DNA of 64,000 bases from positions 1 through 64,000 of the forward strand of contig AYSC01000006.1 in assembly GCA_000503195.1 (NCBI GenBank), read 5' to 3'. Of this stretch, positions 52,300 to 59,688 are shown piece after piece. Numbering within the stretch: position 1 is the stretch's first letter; the number at the start of each line of letters is the position of its first letter. A program made the position numbers and the translations under genes. The notes beneath the pieces were generated by a model, which worked only from the letters and a program-made list of their open reading frames with translations, searched no databases and was not told the DNA's origin. The stretch comes from Blastomonas sp. CACIA14H2 (GTDB taxonomy: Bacteria; Pseudomonadota; Alphaproteobacteria; Sphingomonadales; Sphingomonadaceae).

Positions 52300-52818
52300 C
52301 TATCCGGGTGGCAGGATGAAAGCGCGCAGCGCCTGCCAGGCTTCGGCCTTGGCGGCGAGGGGCAGCGTATAGGCCGGGCTGCTCGAGGGGAGCGCAACGA
52401 TCGGCAGGTCGTGCCCGGCCAGCGCCCGCATCGCGCCGCGCGCCGAAAGCGCGCCGTTGCAGCCCACCGCGCGCAGATGCGGCAGGCGCTCGACCAGCGG
52501 GGCAAGCGGGTTGACCGTGGCCTCGCGGATATCGCCATCGAGGCTCGAGACGCGCCGCGCCGAGCCGATGACGTCCCAAAGCCCGACCCCGCGCGCGCCG
52601 AGCCGCGCGAGCCGCTCCGGATAATCGAGCGCGACCAAAGGTTCGCCGATCACCCCTTCCATCAGCGCCCAAAAATGATTGCGCGGGTGCCCGTAATAAC
52701 GCGACGCCGCCAGCGAGACGCGCCCCGGCAGGCTGCCCAGCACCAGCAGCGAGCAGCGCTCCGGAATGACCGGCGGCAGGCCGGTCACGGATTCCGTCGA
52801 TGAGGGGAGGCGCGTCAT
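52300..52818 (-). CDS. DNA-deoxyinosine glycosylase (UDG superfamily)
   Basis: 172 residues from ATG 52818 (GTG 52821 is also in frame). LVLGSLPGRVSLAASRYYGHPRNHFW is the characteristic N-terminal segment of the hypoxanthine-DNA glycosylase branch of the UDG superfamily, and LPSSSPAYT the C-terminal loop. It would excise deaminated adenine from DNA. Its start lies 10 bases after the stop of the short ORF at 52828, which looks like the remnant of an upstream host gene. Confidence 0.85.
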   Translation of the reverse strand: MTRLPSSTESVTGLPPVIPERCSLLVLGSLPGRVSLAASRYYGHPRNHFWALMEGVIGEPLVALDYPERLARLGARGVGLWDVIGSARRVSSLDGDIREATVNPLAPLVERLPHLRAVGCNGALSARGAMRALAGHDLPIVALPSSSPAYTLPLAAKAEAWQALRAFILPPG

Positions 52819-52827
52819 CACCTCGCT

Positions 52828-52923
52828 TCAGCCGGAAAGCACAAATCGCGCCATATCCTGTGCAAGGCGAATCGGTCCATCGATGTCGGGAGAATGGATG
52901 CCCCCCAAGGATGCTGAAATCAT
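52828..52923 (-). CDS. Short ORF or 3' remnant of a host gene at the prophage edge
   Basis: A 31-codon ORF (MISASLGGIHSPDIDGPIRL then AQDMARFVLSG) with GGAGG exactly 7 bases upstream of the ATG and a stop 7-10 bases before the DNA glycosylase start. Its protein reads like the C-terminal helix of a larger enzyme, while the DNA just upstream is AT-rich and element-like. It may be the tail of a gene split by integration, re-supplied with a start, or a true small protein. The parent family is not recognised. Confidence 0.45.
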   Translation of the reverse strand: MISASLGGIHSPDIDGPIRLAQDMARFVLSG

Positions 52924-52970
52924 CTCTAAACCTCCATTTTTCTTGATTATTTTCGCAAACGAACTGTCTT

Positions 52971-53015
52971 GATACCCCGGTGCGTGCCCCGATCTGGTCC
53001 GGGCGACGGGGTATC
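52971..53015 (-). terminator. Hairpin at the end of the leftward early operon
   Basis: GATACCCC (52971-52978) and GGGGTATC (53008-53015) form a perfect 8-base stem, with a second GCCC/GGGC stem inside. It overlaps the stop of the alpA-like gene. No T-run follows, so it may be Rho-assisted or protect the 3' end. Confidence 0.5.
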
Positions 53016-53223
53016 AGCCCGAGCCCGACCAGCCGGTCGGATCGGCCTTCCAGGCCTCGATATCAGCCTCGCTCCAGGCGACTCGGCTGCCGCCCAGCTG
53101 CCGGGGTCTAGGGAACAGACCCGCCGCGATCTTGCGGTAGATCGTCGCCTGGCTGAGCGAGGTCTGATGGATGACATCACGGATCCGCATTAGGCGGCCG
53201 CAAGGGTTTGGCTGGCTGGCCAT
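53014..53223 (-). CDS. AlpA-family helix-turn-helix regulator
   Basis: 69 residues. LMRIRDVIHQTSLSQATIYRK followed by GLFPRPRQLGG and VAWSEADIEAW is the classic AlpA/MerR-like winged-helix layout (phage_AlpA). In mobile elements it often controls integrase or excision. It is the last gene of the leftward operon, next to the likely attachment end. An in-frame internal ATG lies 11 codons into the ORF. Confidence 0.88.
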   Translation of the reverse strand: MASQPNPCGRLMRIRDVIHQTSLSQATIYRKIAAGLFPRPRQLGGSRVAWSEADIEAWKADPTGWSGSG

Positions 53224-53225
53224 GG

Positions 53226-53477
53226 TCAGCTGCTCCTGGCTTCGAAGGGTTTCTGGTGCTGGCATCCGAGCGTGCCGCGCGTGGCGCAGCGCGGGCACGG
53301 GTCGGGGCTCATCGCATAGGGTCGGTGATCGCCGGGGCCGCGATCGGGCATCGCCACCGGCATCGATGCGCCGCGGCCGATGTCGAGCGGGGTGCCGTGC
53401 GAAAAGCGGCGCGCGATCGCGAGGCGCGCTTCGCGCTCGCGGGCGGCTTCGCGGATCTGCTGGGCGAGCTGGTTCAT
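53226..53477 (-). CDS. Small phage protein with putative zinc-binding C-terminus
   Basis: 83 residues. An N-terminal charged helix (NQLAQQIREAAREREARLAIA) and a C-terminal CPRCATRGTLGCQH cluster that could bind zinc. No family recognised. Overlaps its upstream neighbour by 4 bases (ATGA). Confidence 0.6.
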   Translation of the reverse strand: MNQLAQQIREAAREREARLAIARRFSHGTPLDIGRGASMPVAMPDRGPGDHRPYAMSPDPCPRCATRGTLGCQHQKPFEARSS

Positions 53478-53728
53478 GCGTGGAGCTCGCGGATCAGAGC
53501 GTTCCAGTTTCGTGCAGCTCGCGTCTTCGACCACGATCGCGCGAACGTGAGATTGAGAGCGCCTTCTGGTTGGTCCTCCAGCGGCACGCCATGCGTGCAC
53601 GAAACGATGAACGGGCCGGTACCGTCATCAACGCCCTCGTATCCGGTGCTCACCTGGGGCTTACGTCCGCAGTGGCAGCGGCGAACATGATCGAAGCGAT
53701 AGCCGCTCGCCGTGATAATGCTCGTCAT
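53474..53728 (-). CDS. Lar-like restriction alleviation protein
   Basis: 84 residues. A zinc-ribbon-like RCHCGRKPQV, a second Cys in VSCTHG, and the C-terminal WSKTRAARNWNALIREL match the layout of Lar-type phage proteins, which modulate host type I restriction. The match is by pattern, with HxC replacing the usual CPFCG, so it is tentative. ATGA overlaps on both sides. Confidence 0.5.
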   Translation of the reverse strand: MTSIITASGYRFDHVRRCHCGRKPQVSTGYEGVDDGTGPFIVSCTHGVPLEDQPEGALNLTFARSWSKTRAARNWNALIRELHA

Positions 53729-53946
53729 GCGCTGCGCGCCTCCTTCCAGCGCTGCCAGGCGGCAGCATGATCGGGACAAAGGTCCTTTTCGGGTGCGGGG
53801 CTGGTGGTGCAGCGCGAGCAGATCGGCGCGTCGCAGGTGCCCCTCTTGCGACCGGGCACCTTCCAGTCGCATTCGAGATCCGCGCGGCCGCCGCACTGGA
53901 CGCATTTCGGCCGACGCCGCGTGCCGCAGACGAAACCCGTTGCCAT
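53725..53946 (-). CDS. Cys-rich zinc protein of the phage early operon, possibly frameshifted at its N-terminus
   Basis: 73 residues from the ATG at 53946, with paired CxxC-type cysteines (KCVQCGG; CDAPICSRC; CPDH). The upstream gene's stop overlaps an ATG at 53974 that starts MTCEHIRLPDGNG in another frame. That N-terminus would join this frame if one T in GGGTTTC were skipped. The true protein may therefore start at 53974 with a frameshift, a sequence error or a programmed shift. Function unknown; likely zinc-binding. Confidence 0.6.
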   Translation of the reverse strand: MATGFVCGTRRRPKCVQCGGRADLECDWKVPGRKRGTCDAPICSRCTTSPAPEKDLCPDHAAAWQRWKEARSA

Positions 53947-53970
53947 CGGGCAGGCGGATATGCTCGCAGG

Positions 53971-54177
53971 TCATGCCGTCACCCCGATATCGGCGGCGAG
54001 CATGCGGCGGGGGCCGGAAAGGTGGATAAGGCCCTTGGGCAGCAGATGGGCTTCGACGCACAGCGTTATGCAGGCGTCGCAGATGATCGCGCCGTTCATA
54101 CCGCTGATCATCAACCGGGCCTGCTCATTGGAGAGGCCGCAGAAGGAGCAATAGATCGGCTTGGGAGCTAGCTTCAT
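53971..54177 (-). CDS. Stand-alone ClpX-type C4 zinc finger protein
   Basis: 68 residues. IYCSFCGLSNEQARLMISG followed by ICDACITLCVEAH matches the ClpX N-terminal zinc-binding domain, with no AAA+ part. In ClpX this domain dimerises and binds adaptors such as SspB and substrates. A stand-alone phage copy could compete for those contacts; this is inference. ATGA overlaps on both sides. Confidence 0.8.
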   Translation of the reverse strand: MKLAPKPIYCSFCGLSNEQARLMISGMNGAIICDACITLCVEAHLLPKGLIHLSGPRRMLAADIGVTA

Positions 54178-54659
54178 CCAGCGCCTCCCGAATAATCGGG
54201 CAGCAGCGGGGGCATGTTGCCGGTTTCATAGCTGGCGGCGAGCTGGGGCCGGATCGCGCGGCCGAGCAGCTGGCCATCGGGCAGGACTATGTTCGCGAGG
54301 AACTCATCCTCGAACTCGCTGATGCCGCACTCGACAGCCTCGAGCTTTGCCTTCACCACCAGTGCGAGCGCGCGCCAGCGTTGGCGACATGCCTGTTCCC
54401 ACAGCTTTCGTGCCGATTCGGGTTCGCGTTTGTGTTCCTGATACCCGCGACGATAGGTTGTGAACTCAGGCAGCTCGGGATCCGGCAGCGTCAGGACGAA
54501 CCGCACATAGCGGTCGTGCGCCCTGAAGCTGATCATCGTCTGTGTCTTGCCCTGCCAGCCATAGCTGAAGGCATCGGCCCCATAACGCGTCAGCGTGCGC
54601 TCGATCTCCATGCGCGAAGCTTCCGAGCTGACCTCGGTCTTGGCGGCATAGCGCGTCAT
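54174..54659 (-). CDS. Conserved phage protein of unknown function
   Basis: 161 residues. TRYAAKTEVSSEASRMEIERTL then YGADAFSYGWQG is an N-terminal pattern I associate with a widespread but unnamed phage/prophage family. No motif suggests an activity. ATGA overlaps both neighbours. Confidence 0.75.
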   Translation of the reverse strand: MTRYAAKTEVSSEASRMEIERTLTRYGADAFSYGWQGKTQTMISFRAHDRYVRFVLTLPDPELPEFTTYRRGYQEHKREPESARKLWEQACRQRWRALALVVKAKLEAVECGISEFEDEFLANIVLPDGQLLGRAIRPQLAASYETGNMPPLLPDYSGGAG

Positions 54660-54943
54660 TGGACCGTGGCCTCCGCTGCTGCCTGCGCCAGCTGCGCGGC
54701 TTCAGCTCCCGCTTCCGAGAGCAAAAGTGCCAAGCTGAGATATCGGGCTTGATCCAACACCGCGCAGTTGATGACCCCGTCCGCATGGCTGATCATCACC
54801 AGCACCTGCGGCTGGCCGTCGGGCATGGTGCAGACGCGGAGCGCCATATGCCCCGGGCGCTCCTCGATGGCGTCGTTGTGGGCGTGCTGCACCTGGCATT
54901 CGAAGCCCCTGAACTTCGCCTCGATATCGACTTCGCCGTTCAT
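54656..54943 (-). CDS. Hypothetical phage early protein
   Basis: 95 residues; a beta-rich N-terminal half (FECQVQHAHND; VLVMISHADGVINCAV) and a helical, Ala-rich C-terminus. No family recognised. ATGA overlaps both neighbours. Confidence 0.6.
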   Translation of the reverse strand: MNGEVDIEAKFRGFECQVQHAHNDAIEERPGHMALRVCTMPDGQPQVLVMISHADGVINCAVLDQARYLSLALLLSEAGAEAAQLAQAAAEATVQ

Positions 54944-55791
54944 GCCGCGCCTCCCGGGTGCTTGGCGGTCCAGTGCTTCAGCAGCACCTGGCCGGAGACG
55001 ACATGCGTGTTCGTGCCGGGAGCATCGCCCTTGGCGCGCATGACCAGGCCGTACCAGTCCATCTGCTCGCGGCTGGCGAGGAACGGGGCGATCGCCTGTA
55101 CGCGCGCGCTTTCCGACCAGCGCGGCGCGCGCTGGGCGAGAGCGCGTTCGTGGCGGACGATCTCGGCAATGCCGGGGAACAGCGTGCCGGCGTACTGCAG
55201 GCGACGGCCCGGCCAGGCCTTGGCCATGGCCATCAGCGCGACGGTGAGTACGTCGAGGCCGTGCATGCGATGGCAACCGCGCAGGCCGGCGATGTTCATC
55301 ACCTGGCCGGGCTTGAAGCTGGCGGCGTTGGTGTGCTTCGACATCGACAGGCCGGCGGCGAGCAGCGCGCAGTTGATGTCGGCCGCGACCGGTTCGCCGG
55401 CGGCGAGATCCGCGAAGTACAGATCGAGCTGCGACGGCGGACGCCGGCGCCGGTTGAACTCGCTGAACAGCATCGCTTCCTGCGCCGGGCCATCGGTCAT
55501 CGAGATGATGCAGGGCAGCTGGTCGATATCGCCGCGCATGCGCGCTGCGGCCAGGCGATGCTGGCCGTCGACGACGTACATGCGGGTGTCAGACCGGCGT
55601 GCGACGAAGAGCGGCTGGCACAGATCCCAGTTCCAGTTCCGCGCGATCGTGCGGATCATCGACTGGCTGCCGGGCGTGTCGATCGAGCGCTGATAGGCTT
55701 CGTCGATCTGCAGCTGATCGAGCCGGCACCATTGCAGCGAGGGCATATTGCCGGTCGCGGGTGCGAATTCGGGCTTTTCGGCGTCAGGCAT
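54940..55791 (-). CDS. ParB/Srx-fold domain protein
   Basis: 283 residues. The N-terminal ParB/sulfiredoxin-like fold shows MYVVDGQHRLAAARMRG, the nucleotide-binding motif family, with a specific approach segment (CRLDQLQIDEAYQR). The remainder is helical. No HTH typical of ParB partition proteins is clear, and no ParA is nearby. Members of this group on phages include nucleases and CTP/ATP-dependent switches. The start overlaps the upstream stop by 8 bases. Confidence 0.75.
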   Translation of the reverse strand: MPDAEKPEFAPATGNMPSLQWCRLDQLQIDEAYQRSIDTPGSQSMIRTIARNWNWDLCQPLFVARRSDTRMYVVDGQHRLAAARMRGDIDQLPCIISMTDGPAQEAMLFSEFNRRRRPPSQLDLYFADLAAGEPVAADINCALLAAGLSMSKHTNAASFKPGQVMNIAGLRGCHRMHGLDVLTVALMAMAKAWPGRRLQYAGTLFPGIAEIVRHERALAQRAPRWSESARVQAIAPFLASREQMDWYGLVMRAKGDAPGTNTHVVSGQVLLKHWTAKHPGGAA

Positions 55792-56035
55792 GGCCTTCCT
55801 CCTCCACATAGCGGCCCTCGTTGCGCGCGATGTACTCTTTCATCATCGCGATCATGTCTTCGCGCGAGCCGTTGCTGATGTAGTTGACCCTGCCTCCCTC
55901 AATCTGCCCGAAGCCTGAGACGAGAAGTACAAAGGCGGTGTGACGCGGCCTCGTGTCGCCGTTCAAAATTCCATCGATGCCTTCCGCCAAGCCCTGCATG
56001 AGGCCGTGATATTGCGCCTGGATAGGGTCGCTCAT
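55784..56035 (-). CDS. Conserved hypothetical phage protein
   Basis: 83 residues, acidic; predicted helix-strand-helix (LMQGLAEGIDGILNGDT; AFVLLVSGFGQIEGGRVNYI; DMIAMMKEYIARNEG). I recognise no named family; it resembles short phage proteins found beside ParB-like genes. ATGA overlap with the upstream gene. Confidence 0.65.
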   Translation of the reverse strand: MSDPIQAQYHGLMQGLAEGIDGILNGDTRPRHTAFVLLVSGFGQIEGGRVNYISNGSREDMIAMMKEYIARNEGRYVEEEGHA

Positions 56036-56367
56036 GACGGCTGCCCTCCGATCTCGACGTTCGACGACATCAGATTGAGGCCCATCGCTGGGGCCATGGC
56101 CTGCACCAGCTCGCGCGCGCCCTTCATCTTTTCGTCGACGAGGCTGGTGGCGATCAGCAGGGCATTGAGGTTGACCCGGTGATCGCTGGAGACGTTCGTC
56201 GCCGCGACCAGCGCATCCATGGCCTTTTGAGCGCCATGAAAGGCGAGGTCGACGATCTCCGACGCCTTGTCCGCTGGTACGCCTACGGCCATGACCTGCT
56301 GCCGGATGGCCGCGCGCATCTGGCGTTCAGCAGCGCGCGCCTCGGGGGTCTGTTCGGTCGCGGTCAT
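56032..56367 (-). CDS. Hypothetical helical phage protein
   Basis: 111 residues, all helical, with no membrane segment (PEARAAERQMRAAIRQQVM; HRVNLNALLIATSLVDEK). No family recognised. ATGA overlaps both neighbours. Confidence 0.6.
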   Translation of the reverse strand: MTATEQTPEARAAERQMRAAIRQQVMAVGVPADKASEIVDLAFHGAQKAMDALVAATNVSSDHRVNLNALLIATSLVDEKMKGARELVQAMAPAMGLNLMSSNVEIGGQPS

Positions 56368-56618
56368 GCTGCGCCTCCCGTCAGCTTGACGAGCAGCTGC
56401 TGCAGCTCGCCGACGGTGGTGCACTCGGCGCATTCGTCGTCGGTGATCTGGACCGAGAATTCCTCCTCGAGCGCCAGCGCGATCTCGACGCCGTCCAGGC
56501 TGTCAGCCTTCAGATGCTCGCGCAGGCTGAGATCAGGCGTGACGGTCGCCGGATCGAGCCTCCCGAAATGGTCGGCGAGCACCTTGGCGACGCGGGCTTC
56601 AATGGTGAGCTGGGTCAT
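56364..56618 (-). CDS. Phage-encoded acyl carrier protein
   Basis: 84 residues. The four-helix ACP fold is evident, with the phosphopantetheine attachment motif HLKADSLDGVE (S40) and downstream acidic helix LALEEEFSVQITDDE. It should be modified by host phosphopantetheinyl transferase. Its role in an early phage operon is unknown; possibilities include modifying a phage or host protein or lipid. ATGA overlaps both neighbours. Confidence 0.87.
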   Translation of the reverse strand: MTQLTIEARVAKVLADHFGRLDPATVTPDLSLREHLKADSLDGVEIALALEEEFSVQITDDECAECTTVGELQQLLVKLTGGAA

Positions 56619-58084
56619 GCCACCTGCTCCTCGCTGTCGGTGTCCTGATCGGCGGGATCGATCGATTCCACGCCCTGCAGGCCAGCATCGCGCGCGGCCT
56701 GAGCCTGACGCTTTTTCTCGGCTGCCTCCGCCGCGCGTGCCTCATATTCGGCCGTCGCTTCAGCGAGGTGCTCCTCGAGGTCGGCGGGATCGACCTGGAC
56801 CATCAGAGCGACAAACACCCTGCCCTCATGCTCCTCGATGACGTCGATCCAGCCACGGTGCTTGGCGGGCCAGAAGGTGCGGCCTTCAAGTGCAGTTCCG
56901 GCGACCTTGGGCGCAGCCAGGCGGGCAGCGATCGTGCGAATATCGTTTTCGCGCGCCTCTGCCGCCCAGTCGCGGCCGATCGCGGGGGGCGAGCTGTCTT
57001 GCTGGCCGGGCTCGACCGGCGCGACGGGCTTCAGCCAGTGGCACATCATTTCGACGCCGGTGCCGTCGTTGTTCAGCCGGTAGATGGCGATCGCAGAGGT
57101 CTTCTCGGCAAGGGGCAGCTCTGCGGGTTTGCTGGCCCAGTCTTCCTTGAAGCCGTCGGGCGTCTTGGGGGTCGACCAATAGGGGCCGTCGACCGGAGCG
57201 ACGGCCGCATCGAGCCAACCGCCATCCCAGGCCAGCACCCGGGCTTCCTCGAGCGCCTTTTCCGTCGCGAGCTTGCGCACCAGGGCGGTGTCGATCAGCA
57301 GCTCGCGATCCTCGTCGCCGAAAAACAAGTCGCGCTCGGTCTTGCCGCCGGCTGCGACATAGGAGTCGAGCCCGATATAGCGCACAAGGCGATGATCGAG
57401 CGGGTAGCTTTTGCCGGCGAGCTGCTCGCGGATGCTGACCGGGCGGTGCGACCATTCGGGCTGTGACGCGGCCTTGGCGTCTTCCTTCCTGAACACCGCG
57501 AGCTGCACCTGATGATCGGGATGGCTGGCATAGGCGCGCGCGGCCTCGATCGTGATGCGGTATTCGCGCAGCGCATCGAGGATGTCCGGCGCGAGCGCGG
57601 CCAGGCGCAGGCGCTGTTCGACATAGCGTTCGGTGCGGCCGAAGCGGCGGGCGCAGTTGGCGATGCGCGTGGGCACATTGTTGATCGCCGACAGCGGGTT
57701 GCTGCCTTCGTACACGATCGCATGAAAGGCCTCGACCTCGTCGGCGGGGTTCATCGCCACCTTCTGCAGGTTCTCGGCCAGGCTTGCTTCCAGCGCGTCG
57801 TCGCGCGGGATGATCTGCACCGGTACCGGCATGTTCTTTGCCGCGCGCTTCTGGCGGCTAAGCAGCTGCAGCGCGCGCAGGCGACGACCGCCGGCGTCGA
57901 CCTCGTACTTGCCGGGATGATCGACGCTTTCGGAGACGACGAGGTTCTGCAGCAGGCCTTTCGACGCGATCGAATCGGCGAGGCTTTCGATATCGTCGTC
58001 GCCGTTCGTCTTGCGCACGTTGCGGGGCGACAGGATGAGCTTGTTGAGCGGTACGTGGTTGTTTTGGGGAACAGGCTGGTTCAT
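56615..58084 (-). CDS. ParB/RepB/Spo0J family partition-like protein
   Basis: 489 residues. The N-terminal ParB nuclease/CTP-binding domain (NVRKTNGDDDIESLADSIASKGLLQNLVV; EVDAGGRRLRALQLL; SLAENLQKVAMNPADEVEAF with the ENxQR-like box) is followed by a helical HTH region (RFGRTERYVEQRLRLAALAP) and a long C-terminal part rich in Ala, Glu and Gln. On conjugative plasmids and phages this type often binds parS-like or other sites; no ParA or parS repeat is visible here. One of two ParB-fold genes of the operon. Confidence 0.88.
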   Translation of the reverse strand: MNQPVPQNNHVPLNKLILSPRNVRKTNGDDDIESLADSIASKGLLQNLVVSESVDHPGKYEVDAGGRRLRALQLLSRQKRAAKNMPVPVQIIPRDDALEASLAENLQKVAMNPADEVEAFHAIVYEGSNPLSAINNVPTRIANCARRFGRTERYVEQRLRLAALAPDILDALREYRITIEAARAYASHPDHQVQLAVFRKEDAKAASQPEWSHRPVSIREQLAGKSYPLDHRLVRYIGLDSYVAAGGKTERDLFFGDEDRELLIDTALVRKLATEKALEEARVLAWDGGWLDAAVAPVDGPYWSTPKTPDGFKEDWASKPAELPLAEKTSAIAIYRLNNDGTGVEMMCHWLKPVAPVEPGQQDSSPPAIGRDWAAEARENDIRTIAARLAAPKVAGTALEGRTFWPAKHRGWIDVIEEHEGRVFVALMVQVDPADLEEHLAEATAEYEARAAEAAEKKRQAQAARDAGLQGVESIDPADQDTDSEEQVA

Positions 58085-58087
58085 GAA

Positions 58088-58789
58088 TCAGGTCCTTTCG
58101 TGACCGGGCACGGTTGCGGAAGGTGCGCTGCCCCGGACCGGCCAGTCCGGATGCGCGCTGCTTGCCGCAGCGGTTTCAGGCCCCGCTGCGGCAAGCTTTG
58201 GCTGCGCGAGGCCCTCGCGCTGGGACCCAAGCCAGGCGTCGATATTCTGCCTGACCAGCCTGAAGGTGATGATGCGGACGCGCGGATTGTCGGCCCAGCG
58301 CAGGCCGTTGGGATCGCCGCCAAAGCTGGCAATGGCGCGGGCGGTGGCGCTCCAGGCGGCGATATAATCGTCGCGCGTCATGCCGAGCGCGGCCTCGTCG
58401 GCTGCGGTCCAGCGCTGCAGCTGATCATTCTCGACATCGGTCACGCGCAGGAAAGCACGGCTGTGGCTGCGCGGAAGCGTGCGGGAAAAGCGGGTGATGC
58501 CGAATTCAGCGGGCTTCGCTCCGTCGGCCAGAAAATGGAGATCGTCGGCAAAAGGCTTGCCTTGCATCAATTTCTGCAGCGCTGCGGTTGGCGCCAGACG
58601 ATCCGCCCAGGGCATCATCGCCCAGGGCTCGCGAAGCCAGACCAGCGACCCGGCTTCGATGCGATCGGCCATGGCGCCCGGGCGCAGACGGATCTGGCTG
58701 ACACCGCCATCAAGGAGCTTGCGCGCCTGATCGGCAGCAAGGTTGAGCGGCTGAGCGCCATCCCTGAAGCGGACGAGGCCGGGCGGCAT
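58088..58789 (-). CDS. Hypothetical phage protein, possibly ASCH-like
   Basis: 233 residues. Segments LVWLREPWAMMPWADRLAPT and RVRIITFRLVRQNI recall ASCH/PUA-fold phage proteins that carry a WVREPWA-type motif, but the match is weak. It lies 3 bases after the ParB-like gene's start side and overlaps the next gene by one base (TGATG). Function unknown. Confidence 0.65.
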   Translation of the reverse strand: MPPGLVRFRDGAQPLNLAADQARKLLDGGVSQIRLRPGAMADRIEAGSLVWLREPWAMMPWADRLAPTAALQKLMQGKPFADDLHFLADGAKPAEFGITRFSRTLPRSHSRAFLRVTDVENDQLQRWTAADEAALGMTRDDYIAAWSATARAIASFGGDPNGLRWADNPRVRIITFRLVRQNIDAWLGSQREGLAQPKLAAAGPETAAASSAHPDWPVRGSAPSATVPGHERT

Positions 58790-59103
58790 CAGACCAGCTC
58801 CGGCGTCTTCGGCGCCGCCGGCGTCACCGGTTGGCCGGTCAACAGGCGGATGGTTTCGGCGTCTTCCTCGTCGAGGGCGTGGGGAGCGATCTTGGTGAAT
58901 GCACTGGCCCAGAAGCCCATTTCTATCGGCCAATCTTGCAGGCTGATCAGCAGTTTTTCACCGGGCTGCCATACCCGCGTAACCGTGTGCACAGAGCCCG
59001 CCAGTGGTCCAACGCGCGGCCTGTGATACTGGTCGAACCAACAGCCGCTGTACTTGCACAGCGCCAGGTCGCCAACCTGCCAGTTCTGATCGCCGCCCGA
59101 CAT
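58789..59103 (-). CDS. Hypothetical phage protein
   Basis: 104 residues, beta-rich (WQVGDLALCKYSGCWFD; GSVHTVTRVWQPGEKLLISL) and possibly a small barrel. No family recognised. One-base overlaps (TGATG) on both sides. Confidence 0.65.
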   Translation of the reverse strand: MSGGDQNWQVGDLALCKYSGCWFDQYHRPRVGPLAGSVHTVTRVWQPGEKLLISLQDWPIEMGFWASAFTKIAPHALDEEDAETIRLLTGQPVTPAAPKTPELV

Positions 59104-59345
59104 CAGCCCAGCCCCAGCGCGGCTTTGTACGTGTCGAGGATCGCCTCCATTTCTTGGCGATCGTGCGGCTCCATCTTCCGCAGGCGGACGATCTGGCGCA
59201 TGATCCGGGCGTCATAGCCCTGCGCCTTGGCCTCGTTGTACGTCTCGCGGATGTCGTCGGCGACGCCCTTGCGCTCTTCCTCGAGCCGCTCGATGCGTTC
59301 GATGAACAGGCGCAGCTGATCGTCGGCGGCGATGGGCTCGCTCAT
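59103..59345 (-). CDS. GapR-family (DUF2312) DNA-binding protein
   Basis: 80 residues. [20 protein letters not shown] followed by [14 protein letters not shown] and [15 protein letters not shown] matches GapR almost completely, including the two long helices and basic pocket residues. GapR is an alphaproteobacterial nucleoid protein that binds overtwisted DNA ahead of forks and RNA polymerase. A phage copy could help its own replication. ATGA overlap downstream of the small membrane protein. Confidence 0.87.
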   Translation of the reverse strand: MSEPIAADDQLRLFIERIERLEEERKGVADDIRETYNEAKAQGYDARIMRQIVRLRKMEPHDRQEMEAILDTYKAALGLG

Positions 59346-59524
59346 AGCGCGCTGCCTCCCTGCAGGAGGGCGGCGACGCCGGCGACGATGCCGATCACCC
59401 AGATCGCCATGATGGCGAGGAAGCGGCGATGACGCTGGGCGCGGGTGCCGCGCGGATCCGGGCACTTGCTGCAGCGGCAGTCGGCGGCATGAATGCGCAG
59501 CACGCGGATGTCGGACTGTTTCAC
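59342..59524 (-). CDS. Small membrane protein with N-terminal Cys cluster
   Basis: 60 residues. [11 protein letters not shown] could bind zinc; one hydrophobic helix follows ([20 protein letters not shown]). No family recognised. ATGA overlaps both neighbours. Confidence 0.65.
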   Translation of the reverse strand: MKQSDIRVLRIHAADCRCSKCPDPRGTRAQRHRRFLAIMAIWVIGIVAGVAALLQGGSAL

Positions 59525-59688
59525 CGGATCATCTCCATCACGAGGGAAAGGACGACGCGGCCCGGGATGGCGATCGCCGCCAGGGCGAACGCGGCGCCAC
59601 AGAGCGCGGCGCTGATCGGTTCACCGAAAAAGCCTTCGCGGGGCTGGCGCTGGGCGCCGATGCCCCAATGGCGGGGGTCAGGACGCAT
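59521..59688 (-). CDS. Small membrane protein
   Basis: 55 residues with one or two hydrophobic segments ([23 protein letters not shown]). No family recognised. It overlaps the upstream gene by 11 bases and the downstream one by 4. Confidence 0.55.
   Translation of the reverse strand: MRPDPRHWGIGAQRQPREGFFGEPISAALCGAAFALAAIAIPGRVVLSLVMEMIR

Noticed and set aside
52300-52970. tRNA gene as the attachment site
   Set aside because: No cloverleaf or TTCGAAT-type T-arm is visible at the element edge.
52769-52972. Rightward ORF across the element edge
   Set aside because: It is antisense to the DNA glycosylase start and the 31-codon ORF, and has no ribosome binding site or family match.
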